Assembly (NCBI GenBank): GCA_002412545.1
Contig: DHVG01000006.1
Coordinates: forward strand, 65,811-129,810
Origin: Elusimicrobia bacterium UBA5214
GTDB taxonomy: Bacteria > Elusimicrobiota > UBA5214
Length of the DNA: 64,000 nucleotides
Direction of reading: 5' to 3'
The translations under genes were made by a program, and so were the position numbers. The first letter of the stretch is position 1. The number at the start of each line of letters is the position of its first letter. Shown here in pieces: positions 7,596-16,040 of the stretch. The notes beneath the pieces were generated by a model. It was given only the letters and a program-made list of their open reading frames with translations. It did no database searches and had not been told where the DNA came from.

Positions 7596-8765
7596 GTGGT
7601 GTTTCATTATGCGGATGAGAAAGAGATAAAAGAGGGTAGGGTGACGGATGTGTATTTTGAACGGACAAAAAGGATTCTGGAAGCAAAGAAAATACATAAA
7701 ATTGTCCGTGCGGAATTTATGGTCAAATCATTTCCTTATGCGGGGAAATGGGGTATTTTAGCGGGAATTGAGGAAGCGGTAGAATTGCTTAAAGGATTAA
7801 AAGTGAAAGTGCGGGCAATGGATGAAGGAACAATTTTTGCGCTTGAAGAGCCGGTCTTAGAGATTGAAGGTGATTATCTTAAGTTCGGTCTTTATGAAAC
7901 CGCAATTTTAGGTTTTCTCTGTCAAGCATCCGGTATTGCCACCAAATCGGCAAGATGTAAAAAATTAGCCGGTGAAAAGATTGTCTTAAGTTTTGGTGCC
8001 AGACGGATGCATCCAAGTTTAGCACCGATGATTGAACGGAATGCCTACATTGGCGGTTGTGACGGCGTGGCGACAGTTAAAGCGGCAGAACTTTTAGGAA
8101 TTGAGCCAAGCGGAACAATGCCGCATTCATTGATTCTTCTTTTGGGAGATACGGTGAAAGCTTTGAAAGCGTTTGATGAAATAATTGAGCCGAAAATTAA
8201 ACGGATTGCTCTTATTGATACATTTCAGGATGAAAAGTTTGAAGCATTAAATGTAACTAAAACATTAGGGAAAAAACTTTATGCGGTACGTTTTGATACA
8301 CCGTCTTCAAGAAGAGGTAATTTTTTCCGCTTACTTGAAGAAGTACGCTGGGAACTTGACCTGCGTGGATTTAAGGAAGTTAAACTTTTTGTTTCTGGTG
8401 GAATTGATGAAAAAAATATTGTTGAATTAAATTCTTTAGTTGATGGTTACGGTATTGGCACAGCAATCAGTAATGCGTCAGTGATGGATTTTGCGATGGA
8501 TATTGTAGAAATTGATGGTGAACCAATTGCTAAACGAGGTAAAATGTCCGGTGCAAAAGATGTTTATCGTTGTCCGAATTGTTTTTTACATTCAATGATT
8601 CCACAAGGAAACAAACCAAAAAATATATGTAATTGCAATAGTAAATATGAAAATTTACTCAAACCAATAATTACTGATGGTAAACTTCTTCGTCCTTTAA
8701 AAAACCCACAAAAAATCCGTGAATATGTATTAGAACAACTAAAATTCTATTCTCTTACTTTGTAA
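7596..8765 (+). CDS. pncB: Nicotinate phosphoribosyltransferase
   Basis: Makes nicotinate mononucleotide from nicotinate and PRPP in the Preiss-Handler salvage route; it completes the salvage branch started by the upstream amidase. 389 residues, the shorter archaeal/clostridial type. Visible signatures are LSFGARRMHPSLAPMIERNAYIGGCDG (shown here as its key parts FGARRMHP and IGGCDG), SGTMPHSLIL with the active-site histidine, and the barrel-end SGGIDEKNI. The C-terminus has several cysteines (YRCPNCF and ICNCN) that could hold zinc. GTG at 7596 follows AAAGGAGG by five bases; GTG at 7599 is an equally good alternative. Identification is secure. Confidence 0.93.
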   Translation: MVFHYADEKEIKEGRVTDVYFERTKRILEAKKIHKIVRAEFMVKSFPYAGKWGILAGIEEAVELLKGLKVKVRAMDEGTIFALEEPVLEIEGDYLKFGLYETAILGFLCQASGIATKSARCKKLAGEKIVLSFGARRMHPSLAPMIERNAYIGGCDGVATVKAAELLGIEPSGTMPHSLILLLGDTVKALKAFDEIIEPKIKRIALIDTFQDEKFEALNVTKTLGKKLYAVRFDTPSSRRGNFFRLLEEVRWELDLRGFKEVKLFVSGGIDEKNIVELNSLVDGYGIGTAISNASVMDFAMDIVEIDGEPIAKRGKMSGAKDVYRCPNCFLHSMIPQGNKPKNICNCNSKYENLLKPIITDGKLLRPLKNPQKIREYVLEQLKFYSLTL

Positions 8766-8859
8766 AAGTATGATTACGGAGATTAAATACCTGATTTCAG
8801 TGATTGTTTCTTTTTTATCTCTGTAATCGCCGTAAAAAAATCGCTGTAATCCCAAAAAT
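8766..8859. repeat. GATTACAG-type inverted word repeat before uvrA
   Basis: GATTACGGAGATTAAA and GATTTCAGTGATT face CTGTAATCGCCGTAAA and ATCGCTGTAATC, forming an imperfect inverted repeat. Similar blocks lie at 15098, 28890, 33700, 39845, 49540 and 59200. The last copy places TGTAAT nine bases before the uvrA ATG. Confidence 0.6.
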
Positions 8860-11700
8860 ATGGAAAAGATAATTATTCGTGGTGCACGGGAACATAATTT
8901 AAAAAATATTAACCTTGAAATTCCACGGAATAAGTTGGTGGTAATTACTGGACTCTCGGGTTCGGGTAAATCCAGTCTTGCTTTTGATACAATTTATGCG
9001 GAAGGACAACGCCGATATGTAGAAAGCTTATCCGCTTACGCTCGTCAGTTCTTAGAATTGATGGAGAAACCGGATGTTGACTTGATTGAAGGACTTTCAC
9101 CAGCAATTGCCATTGAACAGCGTGTCCCTTCACATAATCCACGTTCTACCGTTGGAACGGTTACTGAAATTTATGACTATTTGCGTCTACTTTTTGCCCG
9201 GATTGGTATACCTCATTGTCCGCAATGTGGGCGAGAAATAAAACCACAATCAGCACAACAAATTACTGATGAGATAATTAAATTACCCGAAGGGACAAAA
9301 ATACAAATTCTTTCACCTTTAGTGCGTGGAAGAAAAGGTGAATATCGTGAACTTTTTGAACGGTTACGGAAAGAAGGATTTGTGCGGGTAAAAGTTGATG
9401 GTAAAGTTTACGGATTAGAAGAAGAAATTAGGTTAGATAAATTCAAGAGACATGAGATTAGTTTAGTTGTTGACCGCTTAACCATTAGTCCTGAAATCCG
9501 TGAGCGTCTTGCTGACTCAGTAGAGACCGCGCTTAAAATGAGTGGAGGATTAGTACAAGTAATCAGCAATGAGCTAAGAGCTAAGAGCCAAGAGCTCAAG
9601 CGAGCCGAAGGCGAGCGTGCTCTTCCCTCTATATTCTTCAGCGAACATCATGCCTGTATAAATTGTGGAATAAGTTTACCAGAAATATCACCACGGATGT
9701 TTTCTTTCAATTCACCTTACGGTGCTTGTGCGGGATGTGATGGTTTAGGTGCAAAATTAGAAGTTGATGCAGATTTAGTTGTGCCGAATAAAAATTTATC
9801 GGTCAATGAAGGAGCAATTGTTCCCTGGGCAAGTCCGATCACTACCCGACGGCATCGTTGGAAATACTCTTGGGCAGGTTATTATGCCGAACTATTGTCT
9901 GATTTATCGCGGGATTACAATTTTTCATTGGATACACCATTTAAAAAATTAGATAAGGAAATTCAACGAACAATTCTCTACGGGGACGGTAATTTTGAAG
10001 GTGTAATTACTAATCTTGAACGCCGCTACCGCGAGACCGAATCGGATTTTGTTAAAGAAGAAATTTACAATAAGTATATGCGCACACGAGTTTGTCCAGT
10101 CTGTCAAGGAGGACGGTTAAAAAAAGAATCGTTAGCGATAAAAATTACCGGGAGAACAATTGTAGAAATTACCCGGATGAGTATTTCCGAAGTATTAGAT
10201 TTCTTTTGCAATCTTGAATTAAGAGAAAAAGAAAAAATTATTGCTAAACAAATACTTAAAGAAATCATTTCTCGTCTTAACTTCCTGATTAATGTCGGTT
10301 TGGACTATCTGACTTTAAACCGGGAAAGTTATACTTTAGCCGGTGGTGAAGCGGAAAGAATCCATTTAGCGACACAGATCGGTTCGGGATTAGTCGGTGT
10401 TCTTTATATCCTTGATGAACCAACAATTGGTCTTCATCAGCGTGATAATCAAAGATTGTTGAATACTTTACTCAAATTGCGTGACCTCGGGAATACGGTA
10501 ATTGTGGTTGAACACGACGAAGCGACAATTCGTTCGGCGGACTGGATAATTGATTTAGGTCCCGGTGCAGGAATACACGGTGGTGAAGTGGTTGTCAGTG
10601 GAACATTGGACGAAATACTGAAAATGGAAAACTCTTTAACTGGACAGTATCTGAAGAGAAAATTAAAAATATCTGTTCCTTGTGAAAGACGGAAACCAAA
10701 AGGTAAATATTTAGAAATTCTTGGTGCTCAGCAGTTTAACTTGAAAAATATTGATGTAAAAATACCCTTAGGTCTATTTGTTTGTGTAACTGGAGTTTCC
10801 GGTTCAGGGAAGAGTACACTGATTTATGAAATTCTTTATAAAGCGTTAGCACAAAAATTCTATAAAGCAAAAGAATTACCAGGAAAATACCGTGCAATCC
10901 ATGGATTAGAACATATTGATAAAGTAATTCTTGTTGACCAAAGTCCAATTGGCAGAACACCACGTTCTAACCCCGCAACTTATACCGGTGCATTTACGCC
11001 AATCAGACAACTTTTTGCGCAATTACCGGAAGCAAAAAGAAGAGGGTATCTACCGGGAAGATTTTCTTTTAATGTTAAAGGAGGGAGATGCGAATCCTGT
11101 CGGGGTGATGGCACAATCAAAATTGAAATGCAATTTTTACCGGCGGTCTATATAAAATGTGATGTCTGTCAGGGGAAAAGATTTAATGAAGAAACTTTAC
11201 AAGTACGTTATAAAGGGAAAAATATTTCCGATGTTTTAGAAATGCCGGTAGAGGAAGCATTAGAATTTTTTGCCAATATCCCGCAGGTAAAACGGATTTT
11301 ACAGACACTTTACGATGTCGGTTTAGGATACATTAAACTCGGACAATCAGCAACAACTCTCTCCGGCGGGGAAGCACAAAGAGTAAAATTAGCATCTGAA
11401 CTTTGTAAACGTTCTACCGGGAGGACAGTATATATTCTTGATGAACCGACCACCGGATTACATTTTGCCGATATAGAAAAATTGCTTAATGTCCTTCAGC
11501 GTTTAGTTGACCTGGAAAATACAGTAATTGTTATTGAACATAACTTAGAGGTAATCAAGACCTGTGACTGGATAATTGATTTAGGTCCAGAAGGTGGAGA
11601 AAAAGGTGGCGAAGTGATTGCTACCGGTAAACCGGAAGAAGTAATTCTCACTCCGCATTCCTATACTGGACAATTCTTAAATAGAGTTCTAACCCCGTAG
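8860..11700 (+). CDS. uvrA: Excinuclease ABC subunit A
   Basis: Damage-recognition ATPase of nucleotide excision repair; works as a dimer with UvrB. 946 residues, the standard length. Both ABC halves are complete: Walker A GLSGSGKSS (about 31-39) and GVSGSGKST (about 645), signatures LAGGEAERI and LSGGEAQRV, and Walker B LYILDEPTIGLHQ and VYILDEPTTGLHF. Zinc-finger cysteines are visible at CINCG/CAGCDG and CESCRGDG/CDVCQGK. The first signature has A for the usual S and E for Q, a mild variation. Around residues 238-256 the segment ELRAKSQELKRAEGERA is encoded by an AGAGCTAAGAGC-type word repeat inserted in frame. The stop codon lies inside a palindromic element (11691-11750). Confidence 0.97.
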   Translation: MEKIIIRGAREHNLKNINLEIPRNKLVVITGLSGSGKSSLAFDTIYAEGQRRYVESLSAYARQFLELMEKPDVDLIEGLSPAIAIEQRVPSHNPRSTVGTVTEIYDYLRLLFARIGIPHCPQCGREIKPQSAQQITDEIIKLPEGTKIQILSPLVRGRKGEYRELFERLRKEGFVRVKVDGKVYGLEEEIRLDKFKRHEISLVVDRLTISPEIRERLADSVETALKMSGGLVQVISNELRAKSQELKRAEGERALPSIFFSEHHACINCGISLPEISPRMFSFNSPYGACAGCDGLGAKLEVDADLVVPNKNLSVNEGAIVPWASPITTRRHRWKYSWAGYYAELLSDLSRDYNFSLDTPFKKLDKEIQRTILYGDGNFEGVITNLERRYRETESDFVKEEIYNKYMRTRVCPVCQGGRLKKESLAIKITGRTIVEITRMSISEVLDFFCNLELREKEKIIAKQILKEIISRLNFLINVGLDYLTLNRESYTLAGGEAERIHLATQIGSGLVGVLYILDEPTIGLHQRDNQRLLNTLLKLRDLGNTVIVVEHDEATIRSADWIIDLGPGAGIHGGEVVVSGTLDEILKMENSLTGQYLKRKLKISVPCERRKPKGKYLEILGAQQFNLKNIDVKIPLGLFVCVTGVSGSGKSTLIYEILYKALAQKFYKAKELPGKYRAIHGLEHIDKVILVDQSPIGRTPRSNPATYTGAFTPIRQLFAQLPEAKRRGYLPGRFSFNVKGGRCESCRGDGTIKIEMQFLPAVYIKCDVCQGKRFNEETLQVRYKGKNISDVLEMPVEEALEFFANIPQVKRILQTLYDVGLGYIKLGQSATTLSGGEAQRVKLASELCKRSTGRTVYILDEPTTGLHFADIEKLLNVLQRLVDLENTVIVIEHNLEVIKTCDWIIDLGPEGGEKGGEVIATGKPEEVILTPHSYTGQFLNRVLTP
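9571..9627. repeat. Word repeat inserted in frame in uvrA
   Basis: Repeats of GAGCTAAGAGC/CAAGAGCTC, then AAGCGAGC-CGAAG-GCGAGCGTGCTCTT, which is partly palindromic. This is the reverse complement of the GCTCTTAGCTC word that builds the signal peptides of pal and the Wza-like gene. Confidence 0.75.
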
Positions 11701-11750
11701 ACCCCGTAGATAAAAACCTTTACGGGGTAGACGAAAGTCTTTACGGGGTT
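11691..11750. repeat. Nested CCCCGTAG palindrome joining the uvrA stop to the pal -35 box
   Basis: Outer arms AACCCCGTA (11691-11699) and TACGGGGTT (11742-11750); inner arms ACCCCGTA (11701-11708) and TACGGGGT (11721-11728). The TAG stop of uvrA is within the left arm. TTGACA (11749-11754) begins in the right arm and, with an AATAAT 17 bp on, may be the Tol-Pal promoter. Confidence 0.75.
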
Positions 11751-11800
11751 GACAAATTTGTCTTTTTAAACAATAATTTTATTTAAAGGAAGTGAAAAAA

Positions 11801-12367
11801 ATGAAAAAAATTTTGCTCTTTGCTCTTAGCTCTTTACTCTTAGCTCTTTGCTTAACTGGTTGTCCGAAAAGACCGTTAGTTAAACCACCGGAAATTAAAC
11901 CGCCAGAAGTTAAGCCAGTGGAAGTTAAACCTCCAGTGATTGAAGAAATTCCTGAAGAAGTGAAGGTAATTGAGCCGGAAATACGGGAAAAAGAATTTGC
12001 TACCATTTCTGAGTTAAAAACTGTATGTTTTGATTTTGATAAATATGATTTATTTCCCGAGGCACAGGCAATTTTACAAAATAATGCTGACTTCCTGAAA
12101 AAAAATCCTGAACTGAAAGTTTTAATTGAAGGGCATTGTTGTGAATGTGGTACCGTGGAATACAATTTGGGACTGGGTGATAAACGCGCAAAAGCAGTGC
12201 GCGACTATTATATTCAATTAGGGATATTACCGGGAAGAATTGCGACCATTACTTACGGTAAAGAAAAACCAATCTACAAGAATGTCGGGCCTCCGGATTC
12301 ACCGCAATGTGTATTCAACCGTCGTGCGGAAACTAAAACCTTAGTTGAAAAGAAAGCAGCAAAATGA
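11801..12367 (+). CDS. pal: Peptidoglycan-associated lipoprotein Pal (OmpA-like)
   Basis: Anchors the outer membrane to peptidoglycan in the Tol-Pal system. ATG 11801 follows AAGGAAG by eight bases and is preferred over GTG 11792. Residues 1-20 are a lipoprotein signal with lipobox LTGC; its core is encoded by CTCTTAG word repeats. A proline/valine/lysine spacer (VKPPEIKPPEVKPVEVK) leads to the OmpA-like domain (from about residue 75: TVCFDFDKYDL). The usual peptidoglycan-binding sequence GH(T/C)DERGT is here GHCCECGT, so the conserved Asp and the following Arg are both Cys; NLGLGDKRAKAV with its Arg is intact. First gene of a Tol-Pal cluster, overlapping the next by 4 bp. Confidence 0.9.
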   Translation: MKKILLFALSSLLLALCLTGCPKRPLVKPPEIKPPEVKPVEVKPPVIEEIPEEVKVIEPEIREKEFATISELKTVCFDFDKYDLFPEAQAILQNNADFLKKNPELKVLIEGHCCECGTVEYNLGLGDKRAKAVRDYYIQLGILPGRIATITYGKEKPIYKNVGPPDSPQCVFNRRAETKTLVEKKAAK

Positions 12368-13122
12368 AAAAAACTTGGCTATTGGCTATTGGCTATTGGC
12401 TAGTAGCGATGAATTTCTGTAGTTGCAGTATTCCGATGTTTGCTACCCGAGACGACCTTCTACAATTCCATCAGATTCAATCTGTTGACTTTACCGAAAT
12501 TAAAAAAGATATAAGTTCAATCCAGGAAAAACAGGAAGAAATGTTTAAACGTCAGGCAGCATTATTCCAAGAATTGAAAGAACTAAATTTAAGTTTATCC
12601 ACCTTAAAAGAAAAAGTGGAAGCAAACCGTGAACGGCTTGCTTTAATTTCCCAACGGATTGATGACCTTGATGCTGGGTTCAATCAACAATGGAAAAGTT
12701 TAGCTAAACGTTTAGAGTTAGCACCTCCGGGAAGTATAGAGCCTAAACCGAGTGAACTTTATCAGTTAGCTTATAATGATTATATTCGTGGGAAATATGA
12801 TTTAGCGATTCTCGGTTTTGATAATTATTTGAAACAATATTCCGAGACCGAACTTGGGGCAAGTGCACAATATTTTCTTGGTGAATGTTATTTAGCAAAA
12901 AAAGAGTGGGAGAAGGCAGTATTTGAATACAGCAAAGTTTCTACTCGTTATCCTCAGAGTGATAAAGTATTAATGGCAGAATTGAAAAAAACAATTGCGC
13001 TTAAAGAATTGAACCGTGATGAAGAAACAAAAAAAACATTAGAATGGATAGTTTCTACTGCACCGAATTCGTTGGAGGCAGTCTTGGCTCGTGAAAAATT
13101 AAAACAATGGTTTTCTCAATGA
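12364..13122 (+). CDS. cpoB: Tol-Pal system protein YbgF/CpoB-like (coiled coil plus TPR)
   Basis: Periplasmic coordinator of the Tol-Pal machine. The N-terminal signal core is built from CTATTGG words (LLAIGYWLVA) followed by a cysteine-containing CSCSIP, which may be a lipobox. Residues 35-120 form a heptad-rich coiled coil (SSIQEKQEEMF, LKELNLSLSTLKEKVEANRERL), and about 135-250 hold three TPR-like repeats (YQLAYNDYIRGKYDLAILGFDNYL, shown here by the first; each shorter copy has the A..FLGECYL or ELKKTIAL form). Coupled by ATGA overlap to pal and separated by one base from the tonB/tolA-like gene. Family and role are clear from sequence and context. Confidence 0.85.
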   Translation: MKKTWLLAIGYWLVAMNFCSCSIPMFATRDDLLQFHQIQSVDFTEIKKDISSIQEKQEEMFKRQAALFQELKELNLSLSTLKEKVEANRERLALISQRIDDLDAGFNQQWKSLAKRLELAPPGSIEPKPSELYQLAYNDYIRGKYDLAILGFDNYLKQYSETELGASAQYFLGECYLAKKEWEKAVFEYSKVSTRYPQSDKVLMAELKKTIALKELNRDEETKKTLEWIVSTAPNSLEAVLAREKLKQWFSQ

Positions 13123-13123
13123 A

Positions 13124-13744
13124 ATGGAAAAAAGTTTTCGTAATTCTTTCCTTTTTTCTCTATTCGTGCATTTCCTGCTTTTTTATTTCACTTCGCGTGT
13201 AACATTAAGAAAAGTTGTAATCGGACCTTTACCCATAGAATTAATTCGTATTTCTTTACCTGCTTCATTGGTTGAAGTTAAACCAGTTTCCGAAAAGAAG
13301 AAAGAAGAAATTGTCTTACCCAAGAAAGAAAAAAAGGTAATAAAAAAGAAGGAAGAAGTCAAGAAAGAGGAACCAGAAAAACCAAAAGAAACTGCGGAAG
13401 AAAAAAAGATTGTTCCGGCACTTCCTACCACTGCACTTCCAAGTAGCGGTGTCTCAATTGAATCGGCAAAGTTTCATTACACTTATTATCTGAATTTAAT
13501 TCGTGAAAAGGTTGGTAAAAACTGGTCTTGGCCAACTTTAGAAACAAGGAAGAAAACAATTATCTATTTTCGCATCTTAAAAGATGGTTCGGTTAACCAG
13601 GTAAAAACTAAAGAAAGTTCAAAAGACGACTCTTTTGATTTAGCGGCATTACGGGCAATAGAAATTTCTGCACCATTCCCTCCGTTGCCTGCGGGGTTCC
13701 CGGAAGAATATTTAGGTGTTTACTTTGAATTCAGCTTCCAATAG
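13124..13744 (+). CDS. TonB/TolA-like energy-transducing protein
   Basis: 206 residues. One N-terminal membrane anchor (FLFSLFVHFLLFYFTS) is followed by a lysine/glutamate/proline-rich periplasmic stretch (about 60-105) and a TonB C-terminal domain (YLNLIREKVGKNWSWP, IYFRILKDGSVNQVK, LRAIEISAPFPPLP). Such proteins couple the proton-driven TolQ/ExbB motor to outer-membrane partners. Here it lies between cpoB and tolB, where TolA would be expected, so a TolA role is more likely than TonB. The next gene starts 29 bp before its stop. Confidence 0.8.
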   Translation: MEKSFRNSFLFSLFVHFLLFYFTSRVTLRKVVIGPLPIELIRISLPASLVEVKPVSEKKKEEIVLPKKEKKVIKKKEEVKKEEPEKPKETAEEKKIVPALPTTALPSSGVSIESAKFHYTYYLNLIREKVGKNWSWPTLETRKKTIIYFRILKDGSVNQVKTKESSKDDSFDLAALRAIEISAPFPPLPAGFPEEYLGVYFEFSFQ

Positions 13745-15041
13745 AATTTTTTTAGTTTTCTTTTTCAGTTTTCAGTTTTCAGTGTTCAGTTTTAATTACC
13801 TGCATGGTATTGATGTGTATCTGCAGTTGCGAACACATGGGCAGAGAGTAAATTTGGGAATAGATAAATTTTCCACTGAAAAACCGGAGGAAGAAAATTT
13901 CGCTCAAAAAATGAGACAAGTGGTTTGCAATGATTTACTTTTGACCCATTTTTTTGACCTGATTGAAGGAGAAAATCTTACTTCTAAATATGCAGATTGG
14001 AAAAATATTGGTGCGCAAGCATTAATCAGTGCTGAAGTTAGAATAAAGAAAGAAAACATGGTCTTTAAAGGTAAACTTATTGATTTGGGAACAGAAGAAG
14101 AAATTTTTTCTAAAGTCTATGAAATAAAAAAAGAATACTCACCTCGCAGCGAAGTGGGTTGGAGTGACCTTGCTCATCGTTTTTCTGACGATATTGTGTT
14201 TCGTTTCAGTGGAGAGGAAGGTATTGCTCAATCAAAAATTATTTTTGTCAATGATGCTACCGGATATAAAGAGGTCTATCTTATTGATTATGATGGAGAA
14301 AATTTACAAAAGTTAACTGAAGAAAAATCTTTGGTGCTTTTGCCACGCTGGCAGCCGAACAGGAAAGGAATTATTTATACCTCCTATCGGAATGGTAATC
14401 CTGACCTTTATCAGTTGCATTTTAATGAAGGTAAAAGGAAGCCTTTCAAGGTGAACTTTCAAGGTGAACCTTTACTTCAGTATCAGGGTTTAAATTTAGG
14501 CGGTTCCTTTTCTCCTGATGGTAAGTATCTCTCGGTAACTTTAACTAAAGATGGTAATCCAGAAATTTATCTTTTTGATTTAGAGGGTAATACAGTCCGG
14601 CGTTTAACTCGTGCAAAAAGTGTAGATATTGCTCCTTCTTTTTCACCAAATGGTAAAGAAATTGTTTTTATTTCTGACCGTTTAGGTAATCCGCAGGTTT
14701 ATCTTATGGACTGGGAAGGACTAAATTTGCGCAGAGTCACCGAGAGCGGTTATTGTGATTCACCGGTATGGTCACCGCGGGGTGACTTACTTGCATATGT
14801 GAAAAGAGAAAATGAAAATTTTCAAGTTTATATTTTTTTGATTAAAGATAAACAAGAAAAACAACTTACTTTTTTTGGTTCTAATGAAAATCCTACTTTT
14901 TCACCCGATGGTCGGTGGATAGTTTTCGTTTCCAATCGCAACGGTAAATATGAACTATATCGTATGTTTATTGACGGTTCAAGTCAACAAAGATTAGTAG
15001 ATTTACCTGGTGGATGTCGGACACCGTCCTGGTCGCCCTGA
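13716..15041 (+). CDS. tolB: TolB beta-propeller protein
   Basis: Periplasmic component that binds Pal and TolA. 441 residues from GTG 13716; TTG 13725 is an alternative start. The signal peptide core (FFFSFQFSVFSFN) is encoded by TTTTCAG words at 13763-13793. Residues 35-140 are the N-terminal TolB domain. From about 165 the protein has PD40-type propeller blades with repeated FSPDGKYLS, FSPNGKEIVFISDR, WSPRGDLLAY and FSPDGRWIVFVSNR. It ends GGCRTPSWSP, so the C-terminus is complete as in other TolB proteins. Gene order pal-cpoB-tolA-tolB is the reverse of the enterobacterial operon. Confidence 0.9.
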   Translation: MFTLNSASNRIFLVFFFSFQFSVFSFNYLHGIDVYLQLRTHGQRVNLGIDKFSTEKPEEENFAQKMRQVVCNDLLLTHFFDLIEGENLTSKYADWKNIGAQALISAEVRIKKENMVFKGKLIDLGTEEEIFSKVYEIKKEYSPRSEVGWSDLAHRFSDDIVFRFSGEEGIAQSKIIFVNDATGYKEVYLIDYDGENLQKLTEEKSLVLLPRWQPNRKGIIYTSYRNGNPDLYQLHFNEGKRKPFKVNFQGEPLLQYQGLNLGGSFSPDGKYLSVTLTKDGNPEIYLFDLEGNTVRRLTRAKSVDIAPSFSPNGKEIVFISDRLGNPQVYLMDWEGLNLRRVTESGYCDSPVWSPRGDLLAYVKRENENFQVYIFLIKDKQEKQLTFFGSNENPTFSPDGRWIVFVSNRNGKYELYRMFIDGSSQQRLVDLPGGCRTPSWSP

Positions 15042-15161
15042 AATCAGTTAATAGTTATTAGTTGATAGTTTATAGCAGGGAAGAAATGAGAATAAAACCA
15101 GAAAAAATCACCGTAATCGCCGTTTGTAATCGCTGTAATCATTTCGGAAAGGAGAAGAAAA
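15042..15161. repeat. Word repeats between tolB and tolQ
   Basis: AGTTAATAGTTATTAGTTGATAG-type words, then ACCGTAATCGCCG and GTAATCGCTGTAATC of the GATTACAG family. A good ribosome binding site (GGAAAGGAG) follows. No gene is seen. Confidence 0.55.
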
Positions 15162-15755
15162 ATGTGGAATTATTTTGTTAAAGGTGGTCCGTTGATGTAT
15201 CCTCTACTTTTATGTTCGGTTCTTTCTTTGGCAATTATCGTTGAACGGATTATCTATTATTTCAAAATTGGAAAGAAAAATAGAATCATTATTCCAAAAA
15301 TTGACAGTGCTTTAGAACATCGTGATTGGTTTACCATCAAAGAAATTTGTCAAACTTATTCTTCACCTTTAACCCATGTTTTACTTTCCGGTTTAGAGCG
15401 CTTTGCGGATAAGAAAGAAACAATAGAAGAAACAATGGAATCGACCGGTTTATTAGAAGTAGTGCATTTAGAAAAATATTTACCCGTTTTAGCAACAATT
15501 GCTTCAATTTCTACATTACTTGGTTTCACCGGGACGGTTACCGGGATGATTCGTGCTTTTCAGGCGATTGCTGAGACCGGTGTATCTTCACCAGCAATTG
15601 TTGGCGGTGGTATTGCCGAAGCATTGATTACTACTGCAGCGGGTTTATTTATTGCAGTACCCACAACAGTTTTTTATCATTATTTCACTCATTGGGTTGA
15701 TAGTTTTGTTTTAGAAATTGAAAAATATTCTCATCGTTTGCTTAAATTGAGATAA
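15162..15755 (+). CDS. tolQ: TolQ/ExbB-type proton channel protein
   Basis: Motor subunit that uses the proton gradient to drive TolA/TonB. 197 residues with three membrane helices: residues 12-30 (MYPLLLCSVLSLAIIVERI region), about 105-130 (LPVLATIASISTLLGFTGTV) and about 145-170 (ALITTAAGLFIAVPTTV). The LLGFTGTVTGMIRAF and GGGIAEALITTAAGL motifs are the MotA/TolQ/ExbB signature. It follows the Tol-Pal genes, so TolQ is the likeliest name. No TolR/ExbD gene follows, although these two normally work together; the next gene is a MoaD-like protein. Confidence 0.87.
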   Translation: MWNYFVKGGPLMYPLLLCSVLSLAIIVERIIYYFKIGKKNRIIIPKIDSALEHRDWFTIKEICQTYSSPLTHVLLSGLERFADKKETIEETMESTGLLEVVHLEKYLPVLATIASISTLLGFTGTVTGMIRAFQAIAETGVSSPAIVGGGIAEALITTAAGLFIAVPTTVFYHYFTHWVDSFVLEIEKYSHRLLKLR

Positions 15756-15764
15756 TCACCTCTT

Positions 15765-16040
15765 ATGACAAAAATTACCGTAAAATTATACACTCTTTTA
15801 CGAGAAAAGACCGGCAAGAATATTGTTGAAGTAGAAGCTGATACTATTGCCGGAACGATTAAGAAATTAAAAAAAGAATTTGCTCAGAAATTCATTCTTG
15901 GGCAAAGTTATATTTTTGTCCTTAACGAAGAAATTATCAGTAAAAAAGATTTTAAGACAAAAAAATTGAAAACCGGTGATATTCTACATATTTTTCCACC
16001 GATTGCTGGTGGGAGGTTGGATGTTTGGTTATACCGGTAA
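15765..16040 (+). CDS. MoaD/ThiS-type sulfur carrier with a C-terminal tail
   Basis: Beta-grasp sulfur carrier, most probably for the tungsto-/molybdopterin of the following oxidoreductase, with which it overlaps by 20 bp. The fold is typical: ITVKLYTLLREKTGK, IKKLKKEF, SYIFVLNEEII, LKTGDILHIFPPIAGG. In this family the Gly-Gly must be the C-terminus for adenylation. Here the frame continues for eight more residues (RLDVWLYR) before the stop, so the protein would need trimming, or the start of the next gene has been gained at the cost of a stop codon. 91 residues in total. Confidence 0.85.
   Translation: MTKITVKLYTLLREKTGKNIVEVEADTIAGTIKKLKKEFAQKFILGQSYIFVLNEEIISKKDFKTKKLKTGDILHIFPPIAGGRLDVWLYR

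Noticed and set aside
11779..12191. Minus-strand reading frames of 128 and 63 codons opposite pal
   Set aside because: They only mirror the low-complexity Pro/Lys/Val spacer of pal; no start signals or family resemblance.
13183..13431. Minus-strand 82-codon frame, Ser/Phe-rich
   Set aside because: Complement of the Lys/Glu-rich spacer of the TonB/TolA-like gene.
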